64,000 nt of DNA from Leptotrichia sp. HSP-342 (GCF_041199995.1 NZ_CP165646.1:1922001-1986000); one strand, 5' to 3'. Counted from the stretch's first letter, positions 26,818 to 36,262 are shown. Notes: a model not told the origin generated them from the sequence alone. Made by a program: numbers and translations.

Positions 26818-29166
26818 TTAAAATTGTTTTTGATAAGATGCACCGCCATATCTTAATGTTGCCACATTTCTATCTCCATTTTTACTCCAAGAAATCGGTA
26901 CATCTATTGTTCCTTTATTTACGTTTACTCTTACTGATGAAGGTAAATTTCCACCATCTTCTGGAACATAAATATTTTTTGCAGCTCTAACGAGCATTTC
27001 GTGAGCTGATTCTGTTGGAACACTTACATTAAATGTTCTTTCTGCTGTATCTACACCAGCTTTAGCTATCGCAGTTAAAGTTACTCCTCTGCTTCCTCCT
27101 CCATAAAATTGTTTGTTAACTCTTCCAGACACTGAAAATAGGCTTGAGTTTGAGGAACGCCATCTTATTGTAACTGGGACTCCATTTGAGGCAGTCATTG
27201 ATTTTGGCAAGTTAATTCCACTCCTTGTGCTTACTTCCCCTTCAGGAATTGACAATTTGCCTATTACTTCTTGAGTTGCTGCGGCATTTTTAGGATCTGA
27301 CCTTCCTTGCTCTTCATTATCCTGAATTTCATATTGCATCTGAATGTTACCTTCATTTTCAAGAATCTTTCTATCTATATCATAAATTGCATTTTTCGAT
27401 GAAATTTGTGTTTTACCTTGATAAGTTACAACATTTCCGTTTAATTTTATTCTCTTATCTTTTAAATAAATCGTAGCTTTATCAGCACTTGTATTAATTG
27501 CTCTAAATTGTGGTAATGTACTTATAATTTTTACGTTATTTCTAGCATATCCTTCCTGCTTATTCATATCCATATACAAGTAGTTTGCAGTCATTTTAGT
27601 ATTATTCTTAAAATCAATCATAACCTTATCTCTCGCAAGAATAAGGTTTCTTCCAGAATCCATTTCATTATATTGTGAATCAAGAGTAATGTCCTTATAA
27701 GTCATGTGAACGTTTTCTTTAATTTCACTACGTGTAATACTCATATTGCTTCCATTTTTGTGAGAAACAAAATAAACTTTGGCAGTATTTCCTATGAAGT
27801 TTACTGCTTCTGATTCTACAAGTGGTCTTGGATCATTTACAAGATCTTTTACATTTCCACGAATTTTACCTTTAACATGTCCATCAAACCTAAATTCCTT
27901 TTTCTCAAAGCTTCCACGTCCTGTATCAGATGTAATTCTATCTCCCTGAACACTTGTCATTTCCATTTTATTTGCAAAAATATCTTTTGAAATGGTATTC
28001 ATTGTTCCAGTTGCACCGTGCACATTAAAGTTTTGTTTTCTCACATTAAACGGTCCTTTCATTGTGGCATCTCCAGTTGGGAATACATACACAAGTCCAG
28101 TTCCATCCATTTTATAATCATCATAATTTGCAGTATAGTAATCATTCGTTGTAAGCGTTTCTGTCTTTAAGTCATAAACTCCGCTTCTATACGTTCCCGT
28201 TGTTTTTCTTGGTAAATAGTTATAAGTTCCGTTTCCATCCCCATTTAATATTTTGGCAACTTCATCATAAAATACATGATCTCCTGTTACTATTAGAGTT
28301 GGACTTGTATATTTCACATGTCCTCTTCCATCAACCTGCTTTTTCTTTATAAAATATGAAGCAGTATCTGCTGAAATCACACTATTTTTACCAGTATAGA
28401 CGATATTTCCTTGTCCATCTACACGCTCATCTTTCATATAATAATCAACTTTATTTCCAGTCAGCTTATTTTCAGGATCTGTATAAATTACATTTCCTTC
28501 TGCGTTTCCAATTTTATTTATATCATCATAACGCATTGTATTGGCACGTAATTCCCTCTTTGTCTGCTCTTCCTTATAAACTACATGACCTTCTGCTAAT
28601 GATACTTTTGTCGGGTCATGATACGTAATCTTATCTGCTGTTAATGTCTTTTTATCTTTCTTATTGTTATAACTAGCATGCCCTTTTGCTACGATTGTTT
28701 CAAATTTTGTCGTTGTTTCAACCCTGTCCGCTTCAGAAACCGTGTCGTCAACAGTATTTATTAACTTTGTCCTTACTGGTGAAACTAATGTATCTCCTTG
28801 TTTCTTATATTCCACACGTTCTGTATAAATTTCCCATTTTTTGTCCTTCGTTGTTCCAACAACTTTTTTCATTAATGTAACATCAGATGTCTTAGTATTG
28901 ACTTCTCCCTCTTTTCCAGAAATTAACATTTTTTTCTTTATCAGATCTACAATTACATTTTTAAATCTGATAACCTCATCTCCTTCAGATCCAATCTGTT
29001 CATCCGCATAAATAATCGCATCATCTTTTAACCTATACATAACTTTTTTGGCTTTCATATCTTTTTGCATCTGTTCAAGCGGTGTTGGAATTTTTTTAAA
29101 AAATACTGCATATATAAAATATATCAGTATTAATATAAGTCCTCCATAACCTAGTTTTTTCCACAT
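26818..29166 (-). CDS. Long LptC/LptA-type LPS bridge protein with Ig-like C terminus
   Basis: The 782-residue product starts with a single transmembrane anchor (residues 6-23), followed by an LptC-like segment (IYADEQIG..., residues 35-150). At least a dozen OstA/LptA-type beta repeats follow up to about residue 630, each marked by a G-N/H-V-x-Y pattern: LAEGHVVY, NAEGNVIY, DGQGNIVY, DGRGHVKY, DGHVKGKI, KLNGNVVTY. The last 150 residues look like bacterial Ig-like domains (LSIPEGEVSTRSGINLP, WRSSNSSLFSVSGRV). LptC and LptA are normally separate small proteins; here anchor and bridge appear fused. It is 24 bases after mutS and probably shares its transcript. A terminator follows. Confidence 0.8.
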   Translation of the reverse strand: MWKKLGYGGLILILIYFIYAVFFKKIPTPLEQMQKDMKAKKVMYRLKDDAIIYADEQIGSEGDEVIRFKNVIVDLIKKKMLISGKEGEVNTKTSDVTLMKKVVGTTKDKKWEIYTERVEYKKQGDTLVSPVRTKLINTVDDTVSEADRVETTTKFETIVAKGHASYNNKKDKKTLTADKITYHDPTKVSLAEGHVVYKEEQTKRELRANTMRYDDINKIGNAEGNVIYTDPENKLTGNKVDYYMKDERVDGQGNIVYTGKNSVISADTASYFIKKKQVDGRGHVKYTSPTLIVTGDHVFYDEVAKILNGDGNGTYNYLPRKTTGTYRSGVYDLKTETLTTNDYYTANYDDYKMDGTGLVYVFPTGDATMKGPFNVRKQNFNVHGATGTMNTISKDIFANKMEMTSVQGDRITSDTGRGSFEKKEFRFDGHVKGKIRGNVKDLVNDPRPLVESEAVNFIGNTAKVYFVSHKNGSNMSITRSEIKENVHMTYKDITLDSQYNEMDSGRNLILARDKVMIDFKNNTKMTANYLYMDMNKQEGYARNNVKIISTLPQFRAINTSADKATIYLKDKRIKLNGNVVTYQGKTQISSKNAIYDIDRKILENEGNIQMQYEIQDNEEQGRSDPKNAAATQEVIGKLSIPEGEVSTRSGINLPKSMTASNGVPVTIRWRSSNSSLFSVSGRVNKQFYGGGSRGVTLTAIAKAGVDTAERTFNVSVPTESAHEMLVRAAKNIYVPEDGGNLPSSVRVNVNKGTIDVPISWSKNGDRNVATLRYGGASYQKQF

Positions 29167-29190
29167 TATTTTTCTCCTATTTTACCAATT

Positions 29191-31875
29191 TTAATTCTCT
29201 CTTTTGATTTCTTGCTTTAGTTCAAACAAAAATTTCATTGCATCCATTGGTGTGATATTATTTATGTCATAATTTTCTATTTTATTCATAATTTCTAACA
29301 AACTTTCCTTTTCTTCTTCAACCTGTACTAATTTCTCCACATAAAACTGATTATTTTCAATATTTTCAAAATTATTTACACTTTCAATTTCAAATTCTTC
29401 AAAATCATTTTCAAACTCTGAATTTCCTCCAAAAAGTGATAGCTGGTGAACATCTACGGTTCTTTCTATCAATTCTTTTTTCTGCTCCAGCCGTTTCAAT
29501 ATTTTCTTGCTTTCAATTAATATTTCCTTTGGAAGACCAGCCAATTTTGCTACTTCAATACCGTAGGACTTGTCTGCCCCGCCTTTTACAATATTTCGTA
29601 AAAACATTACTTTTCCCTGCTTTTCATCCACTTCTATCCGATAATTTACAATATGTGCAAATTTATTTTCTAAATCAGTCAGTTCGTGATAATGTGTTGC
29701 AAAAACTGTCTTGGCACCAATTTTATCGTGAATATACATTGAAATAGCAGTCGCAATGGAAACACCGTCGGTTGTGGAAGTTCCACGTCCAACTTCATCA
29801 AGTATTATCAGACTTTTTTCAGTCGCATTGTTTAGAATGTTGGAGACTTCACTCATTTCCACCATAAATGTACTTTGCCCAGTCAAAATATCATCAGAAG
29901 CCCCAATCCGCGTCAAATATTTGTCTATAACTGATAAATTTGCTTTTTTAGCAGGAACAAAAGAACCAATCTGAGCCATTATGGAAATTAATGCGATTTG
30001 CTTCATATACGTTGATTTTCCCGACATATTAGGCCCTGTCAGCACAACAAAACTTTCCTTTTCAGTAAAGACTGTATCATTTGAAACATAATCCGTCCTT
30101 CCAATTAGCTTTTCTACAACTGGATGCCTTCCACCCTCAATTTCAAAGGAATATTCCTCATTCATTTCAGGTTTTGCGTAATCATTTTCAATGGCACTTA
30201 CAGCAAAAGATACCATTACATCAATGTATGCCAGCCTTTCTGCAAGTTCTGACAAAATTTTCCGATGTTCCTTGAGTTTTCCGCTGATTCCCTTGAACAA
30301 ATGATATTCCAAATCTTCGATTTTTGCTTTGGAATTTATTATTGTGTCCTCATATTTTTTCAGTTCAGGCGTAATGTATCTCTCTGAATTTGAAAGAGTC
30401 TGTTTTCTTATGTAATGTTCTGGCACCATATCTAGATTTGCTTTTGTAATTTCAATAAAATAACCAAAAACCTTGTTAAACTTTATTTTCATATTTCTAA
30501 TTCCAGTTGCTTCCCTTTCACGCTGTTCAATATCCAGCAAAAAGTCTTTCCCAGAATTCATAATATTCCTTATTTCATCCAGTTCCTCATTATATCCAGA
30601 TTTTATAATTCCGCCTTCACGTACCGAAAATGGCGCATCTTCTTTTATACTGTCATCAATTATTTTATAACACTCAAACAAAATATTTGCATCAATATCC
30701 TTAAAAAAATCAGTATTTCCCAAAATTTTCATTATTTCAACAGCAGATTTTATCGTTTTTTTCAATGCCGTCAAATCTTTTCCATTTTCACTTCCAAAGA
30801 TTATTTTCCCCAAAAGCCGCTCTAAATCGTAAATATTCTCAAGTTTTTCTCTCAAATCCTCACGAATCAAGATATTATCAATAAAATACTGTACATCTTC
30901 CTGTCTTTTTCTTATTTTATCAATATTTAAAAGCGGATTATTTATAAATCTTTTTAAAAGCCGTGTTCCCATTGAAGTTTTACACTCGTCTAATACCCAC
31001 AGAAGCGAGCCATAAACAGTTTTTTCCCTTTGATTTTTCAAAAGTTCCAGATTTCTGCTTGTAATCGCATTTATTTCAGCATAATTGGAAATATTCACAA
31101 ACTCAATCTTTTCCACAGTCAGCTCATGCTCAACCTGCATAGTAGCCGCATAATCAAGTGCCATGGCTGCAGCTCCAATTATCGCCTTTTTATCCTTAAT
31201 TCCATAACTTTCCAGCGATACAATCTCAAAATAGTTCATAAGATACTTCGCACTGTCCCGAACTTTACTCACAAAAGTTACAACCGAATCATTCTTTTGT
31301 AAAAAATCATCTAACTTTTCCTTTATTTCCCCGTAAAAATCCTCTATAACAAGCACTTCCTTAGGCTCAATCTTATTAATCTCATTAAATAATTTTACAA
31401 AATCATCATCCTTTTCAACTTCCGTTACCTTAAACTCTCCAGTTGTTATATCAATATACGCAATTCCAAGTTTATTCTCAACTTTCAAAATACTCATCAA
31501 GTAATTATTGCTCTTCGCATCAAGTGCCTCCACATCCACAACCGTTCCAGGCGTTATAATCTTCACAACTTCTCGTTTTACAATTCCCTTTGCCATCTTC
31601 GGATCTTCTGTCTGTTCACAAATCGCAACCTTATACCCTTTTGAAACAAGTTTTGTTATATATGAATCTGCCGAATGAAATGGAACTCCCGCAAGCGGTA
31701 TATCCACATTCTTCTCCTTATTTCTCGAAGTAAGCGTAAGTCCAAGTTCACGTGACGCTTTCACCGCATCCTCAAAAAACATTTCATAAAAATCACCCAA
31801 TCTAAAAAACAATATAGAGTCCTCAAAATTTGATTTTATCTCCTTATATTGCTTCATAAGCGGTGTATCTGCCAT
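29191..31875 (-). CDS. mutS: DNA mismatch repair protein MutS
   Basis: MutS recognises mismatches and starts repair with MutL. The 894-residue product has the N-terminal mismatch-binding motif LGDFYEMFFEDA (Phe-X-Glu), connector and lever domains, and the ABC ATPase with Walker A GPNMSGKSTYM, DEVGRGTSTTDG (Walker B) and ATHYHELTDLE. The length is typical of MutS1. A promoter is predicted at 31915-31943. The next gene downstream, after only 24 bases, is the LPS bridge protein, an unusual partnership. mutL is not in the window. Confidence 0.96.
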   Translation of the reverse strand: MADTPLMKQYKEIKSNFEDSILFFRLGDFYEMFFEDAVKASRELGLTLTSRNKEKNVDIPLAGVPFHSADSYITKLVSKGYKVAICEQTEDPKMAKGIVKREVVKIITPGTVVDVEALDAKSNNYLMSILKVENKLGIAYIDITTGEFKVTEVEKDDDFVKLFNEINKIEPKEVLVIEDFYGEIKEKLDDFLQKNDSVVTFVSKVRDSAKYLMNYFEIVSLESYGIKDKKAIIGAAAMALDYAATMQVEHELTVEKIEFVNISNYAEINAITSRNLELLKNQREKTVYGSLLWVLDECKTSMGTRLLKRFINNPLLNIDKIRKRQEDVQYFIDNILIREDLREKLENIYDLERLLGKIIFGSENGKDLTALKKTIKSAVEIMKILGNTDFFKDIDANILFECYKIIDDSIKEDAPFSVREGGIIKSGYNEELDEIRNIMNSGKDFLLDIEQREREATGIRNMKIKFNKVFGYFIEITKANLDMVPEHYIRKQTLSNSERYITPELKKYEDTIINSKAKIEDLEYHLFKGISGKLKEHRKILSELAERLAYIDVMVSFAVSAIENDYAKPEMNEEYSFEIEGGRHPVVEKLIGRTDYVSNDTVFTEKESFVVLTGPNMSGKSTYMKQIALISIMAQIGSFVPAKKANLSVIDKYLTRIGASDDILTGQSTFMVEMSEVSNILNNATEKSLIILDEVGRGTSTTDGVSIATAISMYIHDKIGAKTVFATHYHELTDLENKFAHIVNYRIEVDEKQGKVMFLRNIVKGGADKSYGIEVAKLAGLPKEILIESKKILKRLEQKKELIERTVDVHQLSLFGGNSEFENDFEEFEIESVNNFENIENNQFYVEKLVQVEEEKESLLEIMNKIENYDINNITPMDAMKFLFELKQEIKREN

Positions 31876-31914
31876 CGTTATTTTACCTCTGTTCTCTTTA
31901 TTTTTTATCTTTAA

Positions 31915-31943
31915 ATTTTATCATAGTTTATTTTCTTTTTCAA
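31915..31943 (-). promoter_or_regulatory. Predicted promoter of mutS
   Basis: On the minus strand TTGAAA (31943-31938) and TAAAAT (31920-31915) are 17 bases apart, about 40 bases before the mutS ATG. Both boxes match consensus at five of six positions. Confidence 0.6.
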
Positions 31944-32044
31944 TTTTTTAAAAAATTAATAAAAATTTTTTCTTTTTCATTTTTACATTAGTTTTTTTAT
32001 TTAATAATTATTGTTATTTACACACTTTATAATCTTTTTTAAAT

Positions 32045-32215
32045 GCAGAGGTATCAAACGCCATACCTCTGCACTCCTGCTCTCGAATTTTAATTTTACA
32101 GCAAAAGACAAAACTCGCTTTTAATAAAAGTTGTTTTAATCTCATGAAGTTGTTCTCAATTCAAATAAAATAGAAAAGCTCAAACAAATTGTATTTTACC
32201 GAAAAATTAAAATCT
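32045..32215 (-). repeat. Dispersed structured element, copy B1
   Basis: Read on the minus strand: long stem (arms 32194-32217 and 32084-32106), core TGTTTGAGC (32186-32178) and GCGAGTT (32118-32112) with the same inner GCTTTT/AAAAGC helix as copy A, then a perfect 10-bp terminal hairpin (32063-32072 with 32045-32054) with the identical loop GGCGTTTG. The long arms are unlike those of copy A but remain complementary, with two G.U pairs on this strand. It lies back to back with copy B2 in the 604-base gap between mutS and the TagB/TagF-like gene. Confidence 0.75.
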
Positions 32216-32264
32216 CGGAAATTTATAATAAATATTTTTTCTTTAATAAAATAAATTTTAAAAA

Positions 32265-32390
32265 CCGACGGAGTTTTTATTTGTTCAACTACAACTGTTT
32301 AACGACTGAAAGGAGGAGTTTTGGAGTTGGGCAAATAAAAATCGTAGTCTAGCCATAGGTTGCAGGATTTGCGGCAATGAGCAATCCTGC
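32265..32390 (+). repeat. Dispersed structured element, copy B2
   Basis: Read on the plus strand: CCGACGGAG (32265-32273), a 16-bp stem (32274-32289 with 32326-32341, two G.U pairs), a core variant TGTTTAACG ... GGAGTTTT, then a conserved linker (32341-32361, differing at three positions from 45806-45826). An 8-bp terminal hairpin follows (GCAGGATT 32362-32369 with 32383-32390) whose loop contains GGCAATGA. It is oriented away from copy B1, forming an inverted pair. The rest of the gap (32391-32479) holds nothing recognised. Confidence 0.75.
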
Positions 32391-32479
32391 GAAAATAAAT
32401 AAAGAAAAAACTTAATAATGCAAAGAAAATATTTCTTAATAACAACATATGTTATAAATCCTTATTAAAAAATCAAGTT

Positions 32480-33673
32480 TTAATTTATTCTTTTTAAAAT
32501 TTCATTGTAAACTCTTTCGCAATTCCCTTTATCCACATACTTCAAAAACTTTTCTCTCAACTTATCAGACTTTTGCTTCATTTCCCTATCATAATGAAAA
32601 TTATTTTCGGAGATTTCGATGATTTCTTCAACGCATTTTTCTACAGTTTTGGCTTGTTTTCCGAACAAGTCTTTGTCTAAGTCTACATAAGAGCCGACTT
32701 TTTCTTCGTATTCACGTTTATCGAACTGGAAGAAGATAATTGGCTTGTTTAGATAATAAAAATCGTAGGCTACACTTGAATAATCTGTTATTAATAATTT
32801 TGATTTTTGCAGCTCTTCGGTTATGTTTACTTCTTTTGGGAGTATTTTTATATTTTTTCCAAGTTTTATATTTCCAAAGTTTTTTAGATAATCTTGCATT
32901 AACTGATGAATGTAAATGTTTAATTTAATATCATTTTTTTCTAAATAATTATTTAATTCCTTGTCTGTAATTAAATTTGCAATATTTTGGAAATATTTTG
33001 TTTCTTCAAATTTTTGGTTTTCTGAATTTTCTGATTTTAGCCAGTTTCGCCATGTCGGCATAAAGAATATTTGTTTTTCCGTAATTTTTAGATTGTATAA
33101 TTTATCATATCTTGGGTAGCCTGTTATAACTGCTGTTTCTTTCGGAACTTCCCACCAAGTTTCTGTTTTTACTTTTTTTTCAAATTCTGAATCGCAGATG
33201 TTTAAATCATACGATTTTACAAGGGCTTCTGCTACTTTTGCGGTTTTTGGATTCATTGCCTGTCGGACTTTAAAGCCTACTGTTCCATGATTCAGGAATA
33301 CTTTGAATACTTTTTTATGAAATTTATTTATTAATGGCACTACAAACAGGTATGGGACAATGTCTGCAGAAATTGAGTGAGAAAATAATGCAACTTTTGC
33401 ATTCATAAAATACAGATAGCTTTTTACACTTCCTTTTATCAGCTTTTCTCCTGGAATTTTTTTTGCAATCTTGGCATTTCTGTTTATTACCCAGTACACT
33501 TCCTCCTGCTGTCTTGACCGTAAATACTCATACATCGCACGTCCATTATCTACAAAAAGTTCTCCTGCGTTTCCGCCTACAAGCCAAATATTTCTATTTT
33601 TGAATTTTCCTTTGTTAAATGGATAAATGAGATAAGCTATTATCATATTTATCAAGCATTTTACCTTATCCAT
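32480..33673 (-). CDS. CDP-glycerol glycerophosphotransferase family protein (TagB/TagF-like)
   Basis: The 397-residue product has the Glyphos_transf fold: an N-terminal membrane-associated stretch (INMIIAYLIYPFN), then WLVGGNAGELFVDNGRAMYE, FLNHGTVGFKVRQA and the C-terminal donor-site block LLITDYSSVAYDFYYLNKPI. Family members add glycerol- or ribitol-phosphate units in teichoic acids and also act in capsule and LPS decoration. As the organism appears diderm, a role in a phosphate-containing surface polysaccharide is more likely than wall teichoic acid. It is the last gene of the polysaccharide run, 16 bases after the GT2 gene. Confidence 0.85.
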   Translation of the reverse strand: MDKVKCLINMIIAYLIYPFNKGKFKNRNIWLVGGNAGELFVDNGRAMYEYLRSRQQEEVYWVINRNAKIAKKIPGEKLIKGSVKSYLYFMNAKVALFSHSISADIVPYLFVVPLINKFHKKVFKVFLNHGTVGFKVRQAMNPKTAKVAEALVKSYDLNICDSEFEKKVKTETWWEVPKETAVITGYPRYDKLYNLKITEKQIFFMPTWRNWLKSENSENQKFEETKYFQNIANLITDKELNNYLEKNDIKLNIYIHQLMQDYLKNFGNIKLGKNIKILPKEVNITEELQKSKLLITDYSSVAYDFYYLNKPIIFFQFDKREYEEKVGSYVDLDKDLFGKQAKTVEKCVEEIIEISENNFHYDREMKQKSDKLREKFLKYVDKGNCERVYNEILKRIN

Positions 33674-33689
33674 ATTTTTCTCCTAATTT

Positions 33690-34523
33690 TTAAATTTTAT
33701 ATTTTGTATATCCAATTTTTCTACCCTTCATCACAACTCTATGATATGCCCTGTTTCTTGTAACAATCATTCCGGCAAAACTTCTAAATTGTCTCTTCCA
33801 ATATTTCAGAATATAAAATCTGTTTTTTCTGCCCTTTACTTCCTTTTTTACCAATGCTCCAAATCCCAATGCATATCTATAAGCACGTTCCAGATCGTTA
33901 TAGTTTCCCTTTTTTGCTGGATGGTAAATTATATCATTTGCAAAATATCTTCCCTTATAGCCTTTGTGAAGCAATGTCAGCACATAGTCTGTTTCCTCCC
34001 CACTTCCAAAAGTTGCACCAACGCCTAGATTTTCATCAAATAAGACAATATCATCCTTACCGTAATTTACAAAAAAAGTTATGGATTTCACAGTTGTATC
34101 CACATTATCCTTCGTTATTTCCATGTCCTTTTTCTCCATAACACCTGTTCCATAGTCTTTTCCCCGTTCAAGTGTACGACACGAATAAATCTGATAATTT
34201 TTCTTTCTTTCAAAAAATTCTGCAACTTTTTCAAGTGTATCAGGCCGATATTCGCAATCATCATCAGGAAATCCGACAATTTCACCTTTCATCAGGATAA
34301 GTCCTCTGTTTCTATTTAAACTTAGCCCTTTTTCATCACTTCTTACATATTTTATCTTAAATTCCTCTTCATAATCTTTCACAATTTCAAAAACTTCATT
34401 TCCTTCATTCTGATCTACCACAATCAGCTCAAAATCCTTATAAGCCTGTGCCTTTAGACTTTTTAGGAATAAATCAAGTTCAGTTGTAACATTAATTGTC
34501 GGCATTACAAGGGAAATTTTCAT
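33690..34523 (-). CDS. Family 2 glycosyltransferase
   Basis: The 277-residue GT-A-fold transferase opens with ISLVMPTINVTTELDLFLKS, then FELIVVDQNEGNE, NRNRGLILMKGEIV and the metal-binding acidic cluster FPDDDCEY. FGSGEETDYVLTLLHKGYKG marks the acceptor side. No transmembrane segment is evident. Sugar specificity cannot be read from the sequence. It sits in the surface polysaccharide block, 21 bases after the EEP-family gene and 16 bases before the TagB/TagF-like gene, and presumably adds one residue of the same polymer. Confidence 0.85.
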   Translation of the reverse strand: MKISLVMPTINVTTELDLFLKSLKAQAYKDFELIVVDQNEGNEVFEIVKDYEEEFKIKYVRSDEKGLSLNRNRGLILMKGEIVGFPDDDCEYRPDTLEKVAEFFERKKNYQIYSCRTLERGKDYGTGVMEKKDMEITKDNVDTTVKSITFFVNYGKDDIVLFDENLGVGATFGSGEETDYVLTLLHKGYKGRYFANDIIYHPAKKGNYNDLERAYRYALGFGALVKKEVKGRKNRFYILKYWKRQFRSFAGMIVTRNRAYHRVVMKGRKIGYTKYKI

Positions 34524-34544
34524 ACTCTATGTCTCCTTTTTCTT

Positions 34545-35318
34545 TTATTTTATATCTAAAATTGTCATATATGGAAGATGATCTGACAATTTTGTCCAGT
34601 CCTGCGTTGCATCATTAATAAAATAACTTGATTTTACCTTCCATTTTTTCGACTGGCTTCCAAAAATATAGTCAATACGTGGATCCGAAAGCGTTCTTAC
34701 ACCACCAACATTAGATTCCATGTAAGTATCTCTCCAGTCTTTTGTTATTTCTCCATAATATTTTGTAGTTGGTAAAAAATTAAAATCTCCACTCAAAAAC
34801 TTTATATCATCTTTATCAAAAAATTTTGTAAGCAAGTCCAGCGACTCCATTTCTTCAGGCTTTATCTGTTGCTTAAAGTCCAAATGCGTATTCATTACCA
34901 GCACCTTTTTCCCAAAAGTTTTTTTAGAAAGCTCTGCAACTATCAGCTGTCTTTTTTCAACACCTTCCGACGGCAATTCATAGGTATATATTTTCTCAAG
35001 CGGATATTTTGAAATAAATGAAATTCCATATTCTCCACCATCATAATCTCTTGATTTCTTAAAGAAATAATAATCATAACCAAGAACTTTCGCAATATCA
35101 GAAGTTATATCACGAAAATTACTTCTTTTCGTAAACTTGTCAACTTCCTGAAGCGATACAAAATCAGGGTTATACGGCTTAATGCTCTCTCCCAGTTTCT
35201 GCCCATCGGTAAGCCTTCCTCCATAAATATTATATGTCATTATCTTAAATTCTTTCGCCCAGCTAACAGTTGCCCCACAAATCATAAGCGACAACAATAT
35301 TTTTTTTAAATTACTCAT
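34545..35318 (-). CDS. Secreted endonuclease/exonuclease/phosphatase (EEP) family protein
   Basis: The 257-residue product has a signal peptide (about residues 1-21, ending VSWA) and the EEP (DNase I-like) fold: FKIMTYNIYGG, FVSLQEVDKF, VMNTHLDFKQQ, LSGDFNFLPTT, RIDYIFGS and the terminal SDHLPY histidine motif. All catalytic blocks are present, so it is probably an active metal-dependent phosphodiesterase or phosphatase outside the inner membrane. The substrate is unknown: nucleic acid, phospholipid or phosphosugar are all possible. It has its own predicted promoter although it lies in the polysaccharide block. Confidence 0.85.
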   Translation of the reverse strand: MSNLKKILLSLMICGATVSWAKEFKIMTYNIYGGRLTDGQKLGESIKPYNPDFVSLQEVDKFTKRSNFRDITSDIAKVLGYDYYFFKKSRDYDGGEYGISFISKYPLEKIYTYELPSEGVEKRQLIVAELSKKTFGKKVLVMNTHLDFKQQIKPEEMESLDLLTKFFDKDDIKFLSGDFNFLPTTKYYGEITKDWRDTYMESNVGGVRTLSDPRIDYIFGSQSKKWKVKSSYFINDATQDWTKLSDHLPYMTILDIK

Positions 35319-35357
35319 TTTTCCAATATTTCTCCTAATTCTTCTTTATTTTCTCAA

Positions 35358-35393
35358 AATAACAGTTTCTCTAATAAAAATTTATCTGTTATT
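35358..35393 (-). promoter_or_regulatory. Hairpin in the 5' untranslated region of the EEP-family gene
   Basis: An 8-bp perfect inverted repeat (AATAACAG 35358-35365 with 35386-35393) lies between the predicted promoter and the start codon. It has no T-run, so it is not an obvious terminator. It could affect mRNA stability or access to the ribosome site; this is inference. Confidence 0.35.
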
Positions 35394-35409
35394 CCAAATT
35401 TTTCATTCA

Positions 35410-35438
35410 ATTATATCACTTTTTTTAGTATCTACCAA
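35410..35438 (-). promoter_or_regulatory. Predicted promoter of the EEP-family gene
   Basis: On the minus strand TTGGTA (35438-35433) and a perfect TATAAT (35415-35410) are 17 bases apart, in the only sizeable gap (167 bases) of the polysaccharide block. Confidence 0.6.
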
Positions 35439-35485
35439 ACCTTTTTATTTTTACTTTTTTATTTCTATCTAAATAATCCTTATTT

Positions 35486-36253
35486 TTATCTCTTTTCCTT
35501 CAAATAAAACCTCGCAATTATCCTCACCTTTTTAATCATTTTTTTTACTCCTGACAAATGTTTCGTTTCCAAAAACAATCTAGCCTTCAAACTGCTCCAG
35601 CTGTCATTCCACCAATGAATTCCGTATGTTTCAGGTTTTATGCAATCATCAGAATAAACTTCCTTAAATCCATAGGGATAAAAATATTCTTTCGGAAAAA
35701 TGACTATTTCTCCATTTTTCAAAACATTTTCCCTTTTCTCGCTCAAATTATATTTTTTCTCAAAAGTATACGTAAAAATCTTAGGAATTGTCCAAATTGG
35801 CTTTTTCCAAATGTCATTTTCGTAAAAATCTTTAATGTCCTTTAACACTTCATTATGCTTCATTGTCCCAAAAATTCCAACACTTATGTGTTTTTCATCC
35901 TCATACCCAATAAAAAAATTCATCTTCCCATTTTTAAAAAATTCATCTTTTCCTTCCAAAATCGGTGTCAAATCTTTAATTATTTCCATGTCTGTATCCA
36001 CATAAATTCCAGAATTTTCATACATAAAATGTACTCTCATATAATCCGAAACATACGCCCAAAGCTTTCTTTCGTAACATTCACAAAAAAATCTATTTTT
36101 TGCAAGATGTTTTTCCATATCAAAATTTTTCTCATTTATCTCTATTATTTCAAAATCAGGCAGATTTTTCTTCCACGATTCTAGACATTTATAAAAAATA
36201 TCTGGCTTTTTGGCGTTTCCAATCCAGACATAATATATTTTTTTTTCTATCAT
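35486..36253 (-). CDS. GT32-like (OCH1/capsular) glycosyltransferase
   Basis: The 255-residue product begins IEKKIYYVWIGNAKKPD, the usual opening of GT32-type capsule transferases (KIIHYiWfG). It carries the DXD donor motif in SGIYVDTDMEIIKDL, with the preceding YVSDYMRVHFMYENSG block. The C-terminal GIHWWNDSWSS matches the family's histidine-tryptophan block. The short basic tail may touch the membrane. Donor and acceptor are unknown. It is 9 bases downstream of the GNAT gene, in the surface polysaccharide block. Confidence 0.87.
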   Translation of the reverse strand: MIEKKIYYVWIGNAKKPDIFYKCLESWKKNLPDFEIIEINEKNFDMEKHLAKNRFFCECYERKLWAYVSDYMRVHFMYENSGIYVDTDMEIIKDLTPILEGKDEFFKNGKMNFFIGYEDEKHISVGIFGTMKHNEVLKDIKDFYENDIWKKPIWTIPKIFTYTFEKKYNLSEKRENVLKNGEIVIFPKEYFYPYGFKEVYSDDCIKPETYGIHWWNDSWSSLKARLFLETKHLSGVKKMIKKVRIIARFYLKEKR

Positions 36254-36262
36254 TATTTTCTC

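Noticed and set aside
29436..31302. Open frames on the plus strand opposite mutS, and similar frames opposite other long genes
   Set aside because: They are antisense shadows with no ribosome sites, no recognisable domains and Leu/Phe-rich composition expected from AT-rich antisense sequence.
31876..32479. CRISPR array or retron in the large gap next to mutS
   Set aside because: There are no regularly spaced direct repeats, no cas genes and no reverse transcriptase; the repeats are two inverted copies of one structured element.
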